This document shows, piece after piece, positions 1-8,017 of a stretch of DNA of 46,835 nucleotides; the first letter of the stretch is position 1; each line of letters opens with the position of its first letter. The DNA is from Saprospiraceae bacterium (GTDB taxonomy: Bacteria; Bacteroidota; Bacteroidia; Chitinophagales; Saprospiraceae), in contig JANQHF010000042.1 of assembly GCA_028282725.1 (NCBI GenBank), forward strand, positions 1 through 46,835. Reading direction: 5' to 3'. Both the position numbers and the translations under genes were made by a program. The notes beneath the pieces are model-generated. The model saw only the letters and a program-made list of their open reading frames with translations, was not told the DNA's origin and ran no database searches.

Positions 1-1
1 G

Positions 2-475
2 ACCAAAGAAATATCTCCCACGACAACGATGGAAACGCTCATTCCCGATACCAAGGCAAATTGGGAGGCCCTGCACCGCATGATCTCAGCAGGGCAGGAA
101 GTAGTTTCGCACAATATGGAAACCGTAGAAAGACTCTATAGACTCGTAAGGCCACAAGCTAAATATCACAGGAGCCTCGAACAGATCAAAAGAACAAAGG
201 AATGGGGAAAAAGAACCAAATCCGGCTTCATGGTTGGATTGGGCGAAACAAAGGATGAGGTTCTCAAAATCCTTGATGATCTTAAAGAGCATGACTGCGA
301 TGTGGTCACAATTGGTCAATATCTTCAGCCTACCAAAATGCATTTGGAAGTAGCCGAATATATTCATCCCGATGCATTTTCAGAATACAAAGAAGAAGGC
401 CTGAAACGTGGATTTGACTATGTAGAGAGCGGTCCGCTCGTGCGTTCGTCCTACCATGCCGAAAGGCATTTATAA
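2..475 (+). CDS. lipA: Lipoyl synthase, C-terminal part (5' end outside window)
   Basis: Radical-SAM enzyme that inserts two sulfur atoms into protein-bound octanoyl groups to make the lipoyl cofactor of pyruvate and 2-oxoglutarate dehydrogenases. Only the C-terminal 157 residues are present; the frame is open to the first bases of the window, so the internal ATG at 29 is not the start. Recognisable family segments are [34 protein letters not shown] and the terminal [11 protein letters not shown] motif. The N-terminal cluster-binding cysteines are upstream of the window. It reads toward the bactofilin gene, 122 bp away, probably as a separate unit. Assignment is secure from conserved motifs. 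Confidence 0.95.
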   Translation, partial: TKEISPTTTMETLIPDTKANWEALHRMISAGQEVVSHNMETVERLYRLVRPQAKYHRSLEQIKRTKEWGKRTKSGFMVGLGETKDEVLKILDDLKEHDCDVVTIGQYLQPTKMHLEVAEYIHPDAFSEYKEEGLKRGFDYVESGPLVRSSYHAERHL

Positions 476-597
476 AGACAACAGGTATCTTGCATTGATC
501 GGCTCATCGAACCAGTTAAAAGCCGGGTTATTTCGGGGATTTGGTTATCTAAATATTATTATATTGACCGCATTAGAATCTTCAAATAAATCCAGCC

Positions 598-1014
598 ATG
601 TTTGCAAATAAAAAAGAAAATGATGTTATGAGTACGAACAATAGAGAAGCCGGTTCAGCCGGTATCAATAACCTGGGTGTAAGTACAAGTATCAATGGAG
701 ATATAACCACTCAATCTGACATTCGATTGGACGGAGAACTCATTGGTAATCTCAAGTGCACCGGTAAAGTCATCTTGGGACCCAAAGGACGGGTGAAAGG
801 AGAGGTCATATGCGAAAATGCCGTAATTGAAGGATCCGTAGATGGCCTGTTAAAAGTAAAAGACCACTTGCATGTCAAGGAGTCTGCTAAAATCGTCGGA
901 GAAATATCCACTCAAAAGTTGACAGTCCAGAGTGGTGCGATGTTTAATGTCAAGTGTGACATGGGCGGGCAAACCATTGCACCCAAAACCTTGCCACAGG
1001 TCAAGACTGCTTAA
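598..1014 (+). CDS. Bactofilin (polymer-forming cytoskeletal protein)
   Basis: A 138-residue protein with the bactofilin (DUF583) core: from about residue 27 a run of short beta-helix turns with a regular pattern (INGDITTQSDIRLDGELIG, VKGEVICENAVIEGSVDG and similar) and flexible ends. Bactofilins self-assemble without nucleotide into filaments that scaffold cell-shape or envelope machinery at the inner membrane. Two starts are possible: ATG 598, or ATG 628 giving MSTNN; the 598 start adds a Lys-rich tail. It sits 10 bp before an AtpZ-like gene, a neighbourhood I recall from Bacteroidota where these genes precede the ATP synthase operon. Family call is strong; the cellular role here is inferred. 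Confidence 0.88.
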   Translation: MFANKKENDVMSTNNREAGSAGINNLGVSTSINGDITTQSDIRLDGELIGNLKCTGKVILGPKGRVKGEVICENAVIEGSVDGLLKVKDHLHVKESAKIVGEISTQKLTVQSGAMFNVKCDMGGQTIAPKTLPQVKTA

Positions 1015-1024
1015 CCAGGCCGCC

Positions 1025-1240
1025 ATGCCCAAAAACAAAAAACCATCAACTTTTTACGCCAGGTATATGGGGCTGGCATTTCAGATGTTCTTTTTATTGC
1101 TGATCGGATGGTTTGGAGGGTCTTATATCGATCGTTATTTTGGATTTGAGAAGCCCGCTTTTGCCCTGATTCTTACCTTTCTTTTTTTATTCGGTTACTT
1201 CTACAAGATTTACAACGACGTGAAGAAGGACAAACTATGA
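1025..1240 (+). CDS. AtpZ/AtpI-family small membrane protein
   Basis: A 71-residue protein with two transmembrane helices (about residues 15-34 and 44-62), a basic N-terminus and a basic C-terminus (KIYNDVKKDKL). The pattern GGSYIDRYFG between helices fits the AtpZ/AtpI family, which assists F0 c-ring assembly or Mg2+ supply near ATP synthase genes. I take ATG 1025 as the start because a longer reading from 932 would overlap the bactofilin gene by over 80 bp. Its stop overlaps the next gene's ATG (ATGA at 1237-1240), so the two are translationally coupled. No ATP synthase subunit genes follow in the window, which is unusual for this family. Confidence 0.72.
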   Translation: MPKNKKPSTFYARYMGLAFQMFFLLLIGWFGGSYIDRYFGFEKPAFALILTFLFLFGYFYKIYNDVKKDKL

Positions 1241-1623
1241 GTTGGCCTAGATTCCTGAAAGAATTTGGTCTTTTTTCAGTAGTAATGGTAGCGATCGGAA
1301 TTGTCTCCGGGCGGATGAGTTTGAAGACTGATATTTTCTGGCTGTACACTGTGTCCCTGATCGTATTTTCCCTCTTTTGCTTGGTCATATTCTATTACGC
1401 AAGGATTTCATTTTCAACATCTTCTGCTTATTCTGCCAACAGAATTGTGATCATATCATTTTTGTCCAAGCTCTTACTGTCTGTCGGTATTCTGCTATTA
1501 TTCGAAAGAATCTTTTCTCCCAGGGGCAATGGTCATATACTTCATTACCTTTTTATCTATATTTTCTATACGGTATTTGAAGTTTACTTCTTGATGAAAC
1601 TATCAAAAAATTCATTGTCTTAA
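1237..1623 (+). CDS. Small four-helix membrane protein of unknown function
   Basis: 128 residues with four hydrophobic segments (about residues 10-26, 33-53, 70-88 and 101-118) and short charged loops. I do not recognise a named domain. In Bacteroidota a small hydrophobic protein of this size and layout commonly lies between atpZ and atpB, so it may be the local AtpI counterpart; that is inference from position only. Coupled by a 4-bp ATGA overlap to the upstream AtpZ-like gene. The following transporter starts directly after its stop codon, so the three are probably one transcript. Confidence 0.7.
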   Translation: MSWPRFLKEFGLFSVVMVAIGIVSGRMSLKTDIFWLYTVSLIVFSLFCLVIFYYARISFSTSSAYSANRIVIISFLSKLLLSVGILLLFERIFSPRGNGHILHYLFIYIFYTVFEVYFLMKLSKNSLS

Positions 1624-2586
1624 TTGAGCAATCCTCCTGACGCACCATCCTTATTTTCGAGGCCTTACCTCATCGGTGGAATCCTGGCCTGCTGCGGGGC
1701 AATCTTGTTCTCTACCAAAGCGATCTTTGTTAAGCTTGCTTACAATTATGAAGTTGATGCCGTCTCCCTGCTGATGCTTCGAATGCTCTTTTCACTACCT
1801 GTATTCCTGTTGGTGGGAATGCTGGCACTGAACAGGCGGCCTGAAAAATGGCATATACTCAAAGGACATTTTAGACTGGTCATATTCCTGGGTATTCTTG
1901 GCTACTATATTGCCAGCTATTTTGACTTGGAAGGATTGACCTATATAGATGCCAGTCTTGAAAGAATCATATTATTCATTTACCCAACCCTGGTCATTCT
2001 ATTGAATTTGGTTTTTCGAAAATTGATTCCAAACAAGATTCAAATCAGTTCGGTCATCATAACATATGTCGGTATAATCATTGCTTTCAGGGGTAATTTG
2101 ATGATCAATGACCAACAATTGGTCTTGAAAGGTGGATTGCTTGTCCTCATCAGCGCATTTACGTACAGCCTTTACCTTGTAGGTACAGGTAAATTAGCCG
2201 GGACAGTCGGAACACAAATCTACAATTCTTTCGCTATGACAGCCGCATCTATTGCTATCATCGTTCATAACAGTTTGATCCATGGATTCAATTTACTTTC
2301 ATTTGTTCCTGAGGTGTATGGCTATGCCCTGCTGATCAGTTTTTTTAGTACGATTATACCGTCCTATTTAATAGTGGAAGGAATTCGTCTGATCGGAGCC
2401 AATAACAGCAGCATCATAGGAAGTGTCGGTCCCATATCCACGATTATACTTGCTGTGATTTTCCTTGGTGAAGCATTGACCGGTATTCAGATAATTGGTA
2501 GTCTCATCGTGATAATCGGAGTCTTACTAACATTGGTGAGCTCAAGAAAGGAGACTGTTCATAAAAAAATACCGGATGAGAATTGA
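1624..2586 (+). CDS. EamA/DMT-family drug/metabolite transporter
   Basis: 320-residue inner-membrane permease with about ten transmembrane helices arranged as two repeated EamA units. The first repeat opens with GGILACCGAILFSTKAIFVK and the second with LLVLISAFTYSLYLVG; a late segment GPISTIILAVIFLGEALTG is typical of the second EamA unit. Substrate cannot be told from sequence; exporters of amino acids, nucleobases or other metabolites occur in this superfamily. The start is TTG at 1624, immediately after the upstream TAA; no in-frame ATG gives a full first helix, so TTG is preferred. The tail is charged and cytoplasmic. Confidence 0.9.
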   Translation: MSNPPDAPSLFSRPYLIGGILACCGAILFSTKAIFVKLAYNYEVDAVSLLMLRMLFSLPVFLLVGMLALNRRPEKWHILKGHFRLVIFLGILGYYIASYFDLEGLTYIDASLERIILFIYPTLVILLNLVFRKLIPNKIQISSVIITYVGIIIAFRGNLMINDQQLVLKGGLLVLISAFTYSLYLVGTGKLAGTVGTQIYNSFAMTAASIAIIVHNSLIHGFNLLSFVPEVYGYALLISFFSTIIPSYLIVEGIRLIGANNSSIIGSVGPISTIILAVIFLGEALTGIQIIGSLIVIIGVLLTLVSSRKETVHKKIPDEN

Positions 2587-3120
2587 GAATGGAATAGGTC
2601 CAAAAAAGTGGACCTCCGTGCCAAAGGTTCTATGTCAGCACTGTTGGCTCAGTACCTTAGTAACATATTACCCTTTGGCTACATTGGTCACTCCGAATTA
2701 GATAATTCTTGTGCTTGATGCACATTTTGATGATGCCGTGAAAGAAGTCAACCTCTATTTATTTAAACTTTCGTACGATTAAATCTTTAGTGGTTTTCAT
2801 TCGAAAACAAACCTTTGCTTGTTTCATAGACAAGATATCCGATAAGAGCACTTCATGAAAACATAGAATAGGTAAAATTCCTCCATCAAATTCATAATAT
2901 TAAAAAATATTAAATGTGTAATTAATTATAATTCAATACTATATAATATAAAATCCAAATTACCTGTCCTTCACAAAAATCCATATTTTCTTCCATTCAA
3001 ACAATAATTGTTGACTTCAATTACTCTTGCATTTGACGAACATTATTGACAAAAAACGACCAAATTCTACCATAATTAGTTGTTGTCTAACCATGTGCAT
3101 ATATTTTGAATCAGACTTAA
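2587..3120. other. AT-rich 534-bp intergenic gap
   Basis: No convincing coding region on either strand. It contains a perfect 7-bp inverted repeat just after the transporter gene (2596-2615, arms AGGTCCA/TGGACCT, six-base loop, no T-tract), a wholly A/T inverted repeat at 2895-2912 (TAATATT/AATATTA) and a small dyad at 3000-3012 (AACAAT/ATTGTT). Base composition falls sharply to A/T from about 2880 onward. The right end must carry the promoter of the sigma factor gene; TATATTTTG at 3100-3108 resembles, but does not match, the Bacteroidota -7 element. Nothing else is seen. Confidence 0.6.
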
Positions 3121-3732
3121 TTGACTTCGCTAATCAAAAACATGAATTCTGACAAGGCAAAACACAATTCCAAGTTGGATTGGGTATCTTATATCAGGCA
3201 GGCAGAAGATGAAGCTTTAAGTAAGATCTACTTTACTCACAGAAAGGCTTGTGTACGATGGTTGCAAAGTAAATTTGATTTACGGCTGGATGAAGCCCGT
3301 GACATATTTCAAATGTCTGTAGTCTGTCTTTATGATAATATCATTACTTGCCGCTTGGATGCATTATCCGGGGATATCAAGAGTTATCTCTATTCGATCG
3401 TGAGAAATAAGGCTTATGAACATCAAAGAAGAAAGACCAGGATGACGCATAATGAATCGCTTTATTTTTCGAGTATTAAGGATTCGGCGTATGAAGACGG
3501 TCAACACACAGAGATTGATGCTTTATTGTTACAGCATTTAGTAGAGTCGCTCGGGGAATCCTGCCGCAAACTTTTAGAACTGTTTTACTATAAGCAGTTG
3601 AGTCTTGACTTGATTTCAGAGCAAATGAATTATTTGAACCGCAACACCGTCAAGACTAAAAAATACAAGTGCATTAAGAGACTTCAAAATGCATATTTAA
3701 ATCATAGATGGAAGGATGGCATATCAAAGTGA
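3121..3732 (+). CDS. ECF-type RNA polymerase sigma-70 family factor
   Basis: 203 residues with a region-2 segment (about residues 38-100: RDIFQMSVVCLYDNI, then SYLYSIVRNKAYEHQRR) and a region-4 helix-turn-helix (about 140-195: ESCRKLLELFYYKQLSL, then RNTVKTKKYKCIKRLQ). It should direct RNA polymerase to a small set of promoters and be held or released by a partner. The start may be TTG 3121 or ATG 3142 (MNSDKAKH); the second is a normal codon and equally plausible. Its 3' end overlaps the next gene by 17 bp, so the two are co-translated, as expected for a sigma/anti-sigma-type pair. Target genes are unknown. Confidence 0.85.
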   Translation: MTSLIKNMNSDKAKHNSKLDWVSYIRQAEDEALSKIYFTHRKACVRWLQSKFDLRLDEARDIFQMSVVCLYDNIITCRLDALSGDIKSYLYSIVRNKAYEHQRRKTRMTHNESLYFSSIKDSAYEDGQHTEIDALLLQHLVESLGESCRKLLELFYYKQLSLDLISEQMNYLNRNTVKTKKYKCIKRLQNAYLNHRWKDGISK

Positions 3733-4003
3733 AGACATCGACAGAATTGACGAATTCCTTCAAGACCTGCTCTCAGATCTGGCAAGAAAGCACTTCATCT
3801 TCAAAATGAACAGAGATGAACATTTAAAATCTCAATATCAATTCTTGTTCGGTTTGAAGTCCGCTTTACGAAAGACGCATCTGAACGAAAAACTAGCATA
3901 TCTGCAAAGTCTTGAGCTATCGGGAAACAAAAAAAATTCCATCTTTTTTCAAAGATTCACAAGAACAAAAAATCGATTGGCCTGGTGGCCGGATTCGTCC
4001 TGA
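3716..4003 (+). CDS. N-terminal half of a split sigma-factor partner (frameshifted)
   Basis: 95 residues starting inside the end of the sigma gene. The N-terminus (SEDIDRIDEFLQDLLSDL, then a helical stretch to about residue 65) resembles the short cytoplasmic helical domain of Bacteroidota anti-sigma-like membrane proteins. After an A8 run at 3929-3936 the reading frame turns into an unlikely tail (SIFFQRFTRTKNRLAWWPDSS). The alternative frame at that point reads KFHLFSKIHKNKKSIGLVAG, a basic stretch leading straight into the transmembrane helix of the next frame. I infer that this is the first half of a 217-residue protein, separated by a one-base shift that is mutation, sequencing error or programmed slippage. 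Confidence 0.6.
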   Translation: MAYQSEDIDRIDEFLQDLLSDLARKHFIFKMNRDEHLKSQYQFLFGLKSALRKTHLNEKLAYLQSLELSGNKKNSIFFQRFTRTKNRLAWWPDSS

Positions 4004-4368
4004 TCTCTATTCTTATTACCCTGATCGCACTCGAGTCGGTAAATAAATCAATGATTGATCAGAATTTTGTCCATGTCCCTTCTCCGTTACAAATTATAAG
4101 GAGTAGTGACGAGACTACAGATAATGATGCTATCAGAGTCAAAGCCTACAGTCTTTATGAGGACAAGGCATACCGTCAGGCAGCTCCATTATTGTTTCAA
4201 TACCATAAGGTAACCGGAGATATTTACAGTCCTTATTTCGCAGGCCTTTCTTACCTGGCTTCTTACGAATTACGTAAAGCACAGTCCTGTTTGGAGCATC
4301 CCGTTCTGGCACAATCCGGATGGGAAGCAGAGCAATATCTTCGGTTAATCAATGAGGCCGGCAAGTAA
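3985..4368 (+). CDS. C-terminal half of the split sigma-factor partner: membrane anchor plus TPR-like domain
   Basis: Open frame continuing the partner gene: one transmembrane helix (AGFVLISILITLIALESV), a linker of about 30 residues, and a helical region (about residues 50-127) with TPR-like spacing: IRVKAYSLYEDKAYRQAAPLL, then SPYFAGLSYLASYELRKAQ. The only start in this frame, GTG 3985, would begin inside the transmembrane helix and lose the basic residues preceding it, so independent translation is unlikely. The frame is actually open from 3916. With a -1 shift near 3931-3937 it fuses to the preceding segment. Probable role: inner-membrane regulator of the adjacent sigma factor with a periplasmic TPR-like sensor; function is inferred. 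Confidence 0.6.
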   Translation: MAGFVLISILITLIALESVNKSMIDQNFVHVPSPLQIIRSSDETTDNDAIRVKAYSLYEDKAYRQAAPLLFQYHKVTGDIYSPYFAGLSYLASYELRKAQSCLEHPVLAQSGWEAEQYLRLINEAGK

Positions 4369-4374
4369 GTTGGA

Positions 4375-5796
4375 TTAGCCGGTCTTGAATTTATGAAGCT
4401 CTTCTATTCGTCGAAGAAGCGCCTCACAATCCGAAACTGAAGTATGTGGATTCATTACTGTAAGTCGCAAATAGATTTCTTGCCCTAACTGAGTCTGAAC
4501 GATATAAAAGTCACCCTGCTCGAGTAGTTGTTTTCTGATTTGACCATTGATTTCAGAAAGATTGGAATCTTGATTAGGTCGATACCGAAAGCAAACAATG
4601 TTGCTCATAGGCTCATGAGCTGTTTCAAAGTTGGGATGCGCATTTATTATTTGAGCAAATCTCCTTGCCTTATCGTAGGCACCCGTTAGAAAATCGTCGA
4701 GGATTTGCCTGCCATAGTATTTCAGGATGAAATATAATTTGATACTCATCATATACTTAGTCGTTTCATAGGTACGCTTCGTCAAATTGAACCATTCATT
4801 TTCGCTGCTTTCAAATAAATAGGCGGCTTCCATTTGGAATGCTTTATAAGAGTCATTGTCCTGTTTAAAGAGTACGGCTGTTGCCAAAGCAGGTGTCAAC
4901 ATCATTTTATGTCCGTCCAGGACAATACTGTCCGCACGCTCAATTCCGGAACACAGACAGGCATATTTTTTAGAGAAACAAGCGGCAGCCCCATGTGCAC
5001 CATCAACATGCATCCAGATATCAAATCGTTCACAGATCCCGGCAATAGCATCCAGGTCATCGTAGCTGCCCGTAGAAGTAGAACAAGCACAGGCAACTAC
5101 GGCAACGATTTTTCCATCGTTGTTGATCACCCTCATGATATTGTCTTCCAAATCCGATAGATCCATTGTAAAGTCAGAGTTACTTCTCACTTTGATGACA
5201 TTTTTGGCTGGAATACCCATAGTTCGTGCAGCCCGATCGATACAGAAATGAGCTTGATCTGAAACCAGGATAAACTGCTCATTTGAATGGGAAGTAAGGT
5301 TTTGACTGGATCGGGCAGTAAGAAGGGCGGTCAAATTGGCAAGTGTTCCTCCGGATGTTAAAAAACCACCAGACTTCCCTTGGTCATATCCCAAAGCCTT
5401 TGATATTTCATCCACTACGAGTTTTTCAATAACAGTGGCTGAAGTCCCCATTTCGTAAATGCCCATTCCATTATTCATGAAATCCGAAACCAAACCCATC
5501 AGTGCATTCAGTGGAATCGGGACAGCTACCTGATGGCCGATATACCGGGGGTGATATAAATTGATACTTCGTTCCAGCAAGGTTTCGATGAATTGCTCAG
5601 GATTACTCAATTCATATTCAGACCAGAAAGCCAATTCATCTTTCGGCGCATTATATTTTAAGACCTCATTATTTCCCGCGCGTGATTGCACGAGGTGATC
5701 TGCGAGAAGATCAATTATTTCATGACCACTGCGTCTGAAAGACTCTGCATCGAAAGCATTTTCAACCAAGGACATTTTCTTTTTGTTTTCTTTCAA
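4375..5796 (-). CDS. PLP-dependent group II decarboxylase (amino-acid decarboxylase)
   Basis: 473-residue member of the group II pyridoxal-phosphate decarboxylases (aromatic amino acid, glutamate and diaminobutyrate decarboxylases). Visible landmarks are SGGTLANLTALLTAR (phosphate-binding region), MHVDGAHGAAA with the cofactor-nitrogen-binding Asp, and DSIVLDGHKMM with the Schiff-base lysine at residue 297. Length fits the family. The best guess is an L-2,4-diaminobutyrate- or aromatic-amino-acid-type enzyme, but substrate cannot be fixed from sequence. It is transcribed alone, convergent to the split sigma partner with a 6-bp gap and divergent from the menaquinone operon, sharing a 76-bp intergenic region with menC. 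Confidence 0.88.
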   Translation of the reverse strand: MKENKKKMSLVENAFDAESFRRSGHEIIDLLADHLVQSRAGNNEVLKYNAPKDELAFWSEYELSNPEQFIETLLERSINLYHPRYIGHQVAVPIPLNALMGLVSDFMNNGMGIYEMGTSATVIEKLVVDEISKALGYDQGKSGGFLTSGGTLANLTALLTARSSQNLTSHSNEQFILVSDQAHFCIDRAARTMGIPAKNVIKVRSNSDFTMDLSDLEDNIMRVINNDGKIVAVVACACSTSTGSYDDLDAIAGICERFDIWMHVDGAHGAAACFSKKYACLCSGIERADSIVLDGHKMMLTPALATAVLFKQDNDSYKAFQMEAAYLFESSENEWFNLTKRTYETTKYMMSIKLYFILKYYGRQILDDFLTGAYDKARRFAQIINAHPNFETAHEPMSNIVCFRYRPNQDSNLSEINGQIRKQLLEQGDFYIVQTQLGQEIYLRLTVMNPHTSVSDCEALLRRIEELHKFKTG

Positions 5797-5872
5797 GGTT
5801 GCTAAGATATACAGTTATATTACCCTGCTCAGATGACACTGAGTGAATCATGAGTCAGACTGAATACGTATC

Positions 5873-6937
5873 ATGATGAAAATCATCTCACATCAACTGA
5901 AATTTAAAAAACCCAGCGGTACATCACGGGGAATATTGACAACCAAGATGTCTTACTTCCCTGTGGAAATGATCAATGGCGAATTGAAGGCAATCGGGGA
6001 GGTCAGCCTGATCCAGGGTCTGTCACCCGATCATCCAGCTCAGGTCTCCGACCTGTTAGTGAAATTGATCAATGACTCAAATCGCACTCCTGACCATAGC
6101 GCCCTGCAGAATTTTCCTGCTGCATACTTCGGGAATGAAATATATCTGAAGAGTAGTGAATCGAATCATCCCTTTGAATTATTTGTCTCCACATTTCAGG
6201 AAGGAAAAACAGGTATACCCATTAACGGGCTGATCTGGATGGGAACGAAAAATGAAATGTACAGTCAGATCAAGGAAAAAATAGACCAGGGATATCGGTG
6301 TATCAAATTGAAGATTGGGGCCATTGATATTAATGAGGAATTGAGTCTCTTGAAACATGTCAGGTCACAGTTTGATTCATCTGAAATAACCTTGAGAGTT
6401 GATGCTAATGGGGCATTTTCTCCAATGAATGCAATGAACTATCTCGAACAATTGGCACTGCTCAAAGTCCATTCCATTGAACAGCCGATCATGGCTGGAC
6501 AGATCGATGAGATGGCCAGATTATGTGAAGCAAGTCCACTTCCGATTGCCCTGGATGAAGAATTGATCGGAATCAAATCTTACAGAGAAAAAGAAGACCT
6601 TCTCAAAACAATTAAACCACATTTTATCATATTGAAGCCGAGTCTTATTGGAGGGTGGGATCATTCCGATGAATGGATACAGATTGCAGATTCTATGACC
6701 ATCGGTTGGTGGGCAACCTCGGCACTTGAATCCAATGTAGGTCTCAACGCTATAGCTCAATGGCTTTCCACCAAAGAAATCACCATACCACAAGGTCTTG
6801 GTACAGGAGGACTTTTTGCCAACAACATTTCTTCACCACTTTATATAGACAAGGGCTATCTCTACAATAATCCTGAATCGTCATGGGATATTTCAGTTCT
6901 ACTAAAAAATAATCATGGTCATTTCAACAGGCGATGA
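5873..6937 (+). CDS. menC: o-Succinylbenzoate synthase
   Basis: 354-residue enolase-superfamily enzyme that dehydrates SHCHC to o-succinylbenzoate in menaquinone synthesis. The catalytic pattern is complete: K145-x-K147 in CIKLKIG, metal ligands D177 (RVDANG), E203 (SIEQP) and D228 (ALDEE), and K255 (ILKPS) on the opposite side. The N-terminal capping domain occupies about residues 1-110. First gene of a men operon; its end overlaps menE by 23 bp. An imperfect dyad lies just upstream between it and the divergent decarboxylase gene. The start ATG 5873 is followed by another ATG at 5876; either is possible. Confidence 0.93.
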   Translation: MMKIISHQLKFKKPSGTSRGILTTKMSYFPVEMINGELKAIGEVSLIQGLSPDHPAQVSDLLVKLINDSNRTPDHSALQNFPAAYFGNEIYLKSSESNHPFELFVSTFQEGKTGIPINGLIWMGTKNEMYSQIKEKIDQGYRCIKLKIGAIDINEELSLLKHVRSQFDSSEITLRVDANGAFSPMNAMNYLEQLALLKVHSIEQPIMAGQIDEMARLCEASPLPIALDEELIGIKSYREKEDLLKTIKPHFIILKPSLIGGWDHSDEWIQIADSMTIGWWATSALESNVGLNAIAQWLSTKEITIPQGLGTGGLFANNISSPLYIDKGYLYNNPESSWDISVLLKNNHGHFNRR

Positions 6938-7976
6938 GAAAATACCGGAAAAGGCACTCCTGGAGTGGGCACTTGCCAGGTCTGAATCAAAGGGACCGGA
7001 GTGGATCCGTGATATAGCCCGCACTATCAAAGCGTGGTACGGTCATTCGGAGATTGTCCCAATTCACACATCAGGATCTACAGGACCTCCAAAACTCATT
7101 CACCTCCATAAGAAAGAGATGATTGCAAGTGCCCGGCTTACGGCATCCAGGTTTGGTTTACAACCAGGGATGAAATGCCTGAATTGTCTGCCCTCAAGGT
7201 ATATAGCGGGTATGATGATGATTGTCAGGGCATTGGTAATCAAAATGGATGTATACTGTACAGAACCTAAGATCGCGCCAGGTATTCCTTCGGATGTGAA
7301 GATTGATTTTGCCGCTTTTACACCTATGCAGTTGTCAGCTTCCATTCAAAAAAATCAACAAGCCATCAATAATATTCGTACGATCATAGTTGGAGGAGCA
7401 CCTGTAACGAATGAATTGCTTCTGCAATTACAAGACATACATGCTAATTGCTTTGCGACGTATGGGATGACTGAGACCATTACCCATGTAGCAGTTTCAC
7501 CCCTGAACGGTCCAGGGGATCCGGGTATTTTTGAAGCCCTTGACGGAGTTTCATTTTCAGAGCAGTCGGGCAATCTGTGCATTCATGCCGACCATCTGAA
7601 AAGTCCCATTTTCACCAGGGATGTTATCGAATTATTGGATGAATTCCATTTCAAGTGGCTCGGGAGAAGTGATTTCATCATCAACAAGGGAGGTATCAAA
7701 ATCAACCCCTTGCAGATCGAAAATGTATTGCGCCCTGCCATTCATGACCGATTTATCGTATCGGGGATCACTAATAAAAAAAGTGGACAGGACCTGGTTC
7801 TGATCATAGAGTCGGATCCATATATTGATGAAAAAAGAGAGTTAATCGAAGACCGTATTCAAAATTTACCCAAACTCCAGCGACCTGCAAGGGTCATCTT
7901 CGTCCCTGAGTTGCTGGAAACCAAAACAGGGAAAATAAAACGAAACGCAGACTTGTATACCGAATCATCAACTTAA
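6915..7976 (+). CDS. menE: o-Succinylbenzoate-CoA ligase
   Basis: 353-residue ANL-superfamily AMP-forming ligase that activates o-succinylbenzoate with ATP and CoA. The phosphate loop HTSGSTGPPK is at residues 51-60, the adenine-binding core ATYGMTET is present, and the C-terminal hinge and lid are seen as WLGRSDFIINKGGIKINPLQIE with the late catalytic lysine in TKTGKIKR. It is shorter than many MenE proteins (about 450 residues) because the N-terminus is compact, as is usual for Bacteroidota versions. It overlaps menC and is followed by menF after 41 bp, so it is clearly within the men operon. Confidence 0.92.
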   Translation: MVISTGDEKIPEKALLEWALARSESKGPEWIRDIARTIKAWYGHSEIVPIHTSGSTGPPKLIHLHKKEMIASARLTASRFGLQPGMKCLNCLPSRYIAGMMMIVRALVIKMDVYCTEPKIAPGIPSDVKIDFAAFTPMQLSASIQKNQQAINNIRTIIVGGAPVTNELLLQLQDIHANCFATYGMTETITHVAVSPLNGPGDPGIFEALDGVSFSEQSGNLCIHADHLKSPIFTRDVIELLDEFHFKWLGRSDFIINKGGIKINPLQIENVLRPAIHDRFIVSGITNKKSGQDLVLIIESDPYIDEKRELIEDRIQNLPKLQRPARVIFVPELLETKTGKIKRNADLYTESST

Positions 7977-8017
7977 ATCTTATTATGTGGTTTAAATAGA
8001 AAAGAGGACAAAGTTAT

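Noticed and set aside
932-1024. Extended N-terminus of the AtpZ-like protein from ATG 932
   Set aside because: Would overlap the bactofilin gene and adds a non-membrane-like segment; ATG 1025 gives the standard length.
2596-2615. Perfect 7-bp hairpin (AGGTCCA/TGGACCT) after the EamA gene, considered as a terminator
   Set aside because: No T-tract follows; it may still be a weak or factor-assisted terminator, but is not called.
3100-3108. TATATTTTG upstream of the sigma factor, considered as a -7 element
   Set aside because: Differs from TAnnTTTG by one base of spacing; kept only as a remark in the gap description.
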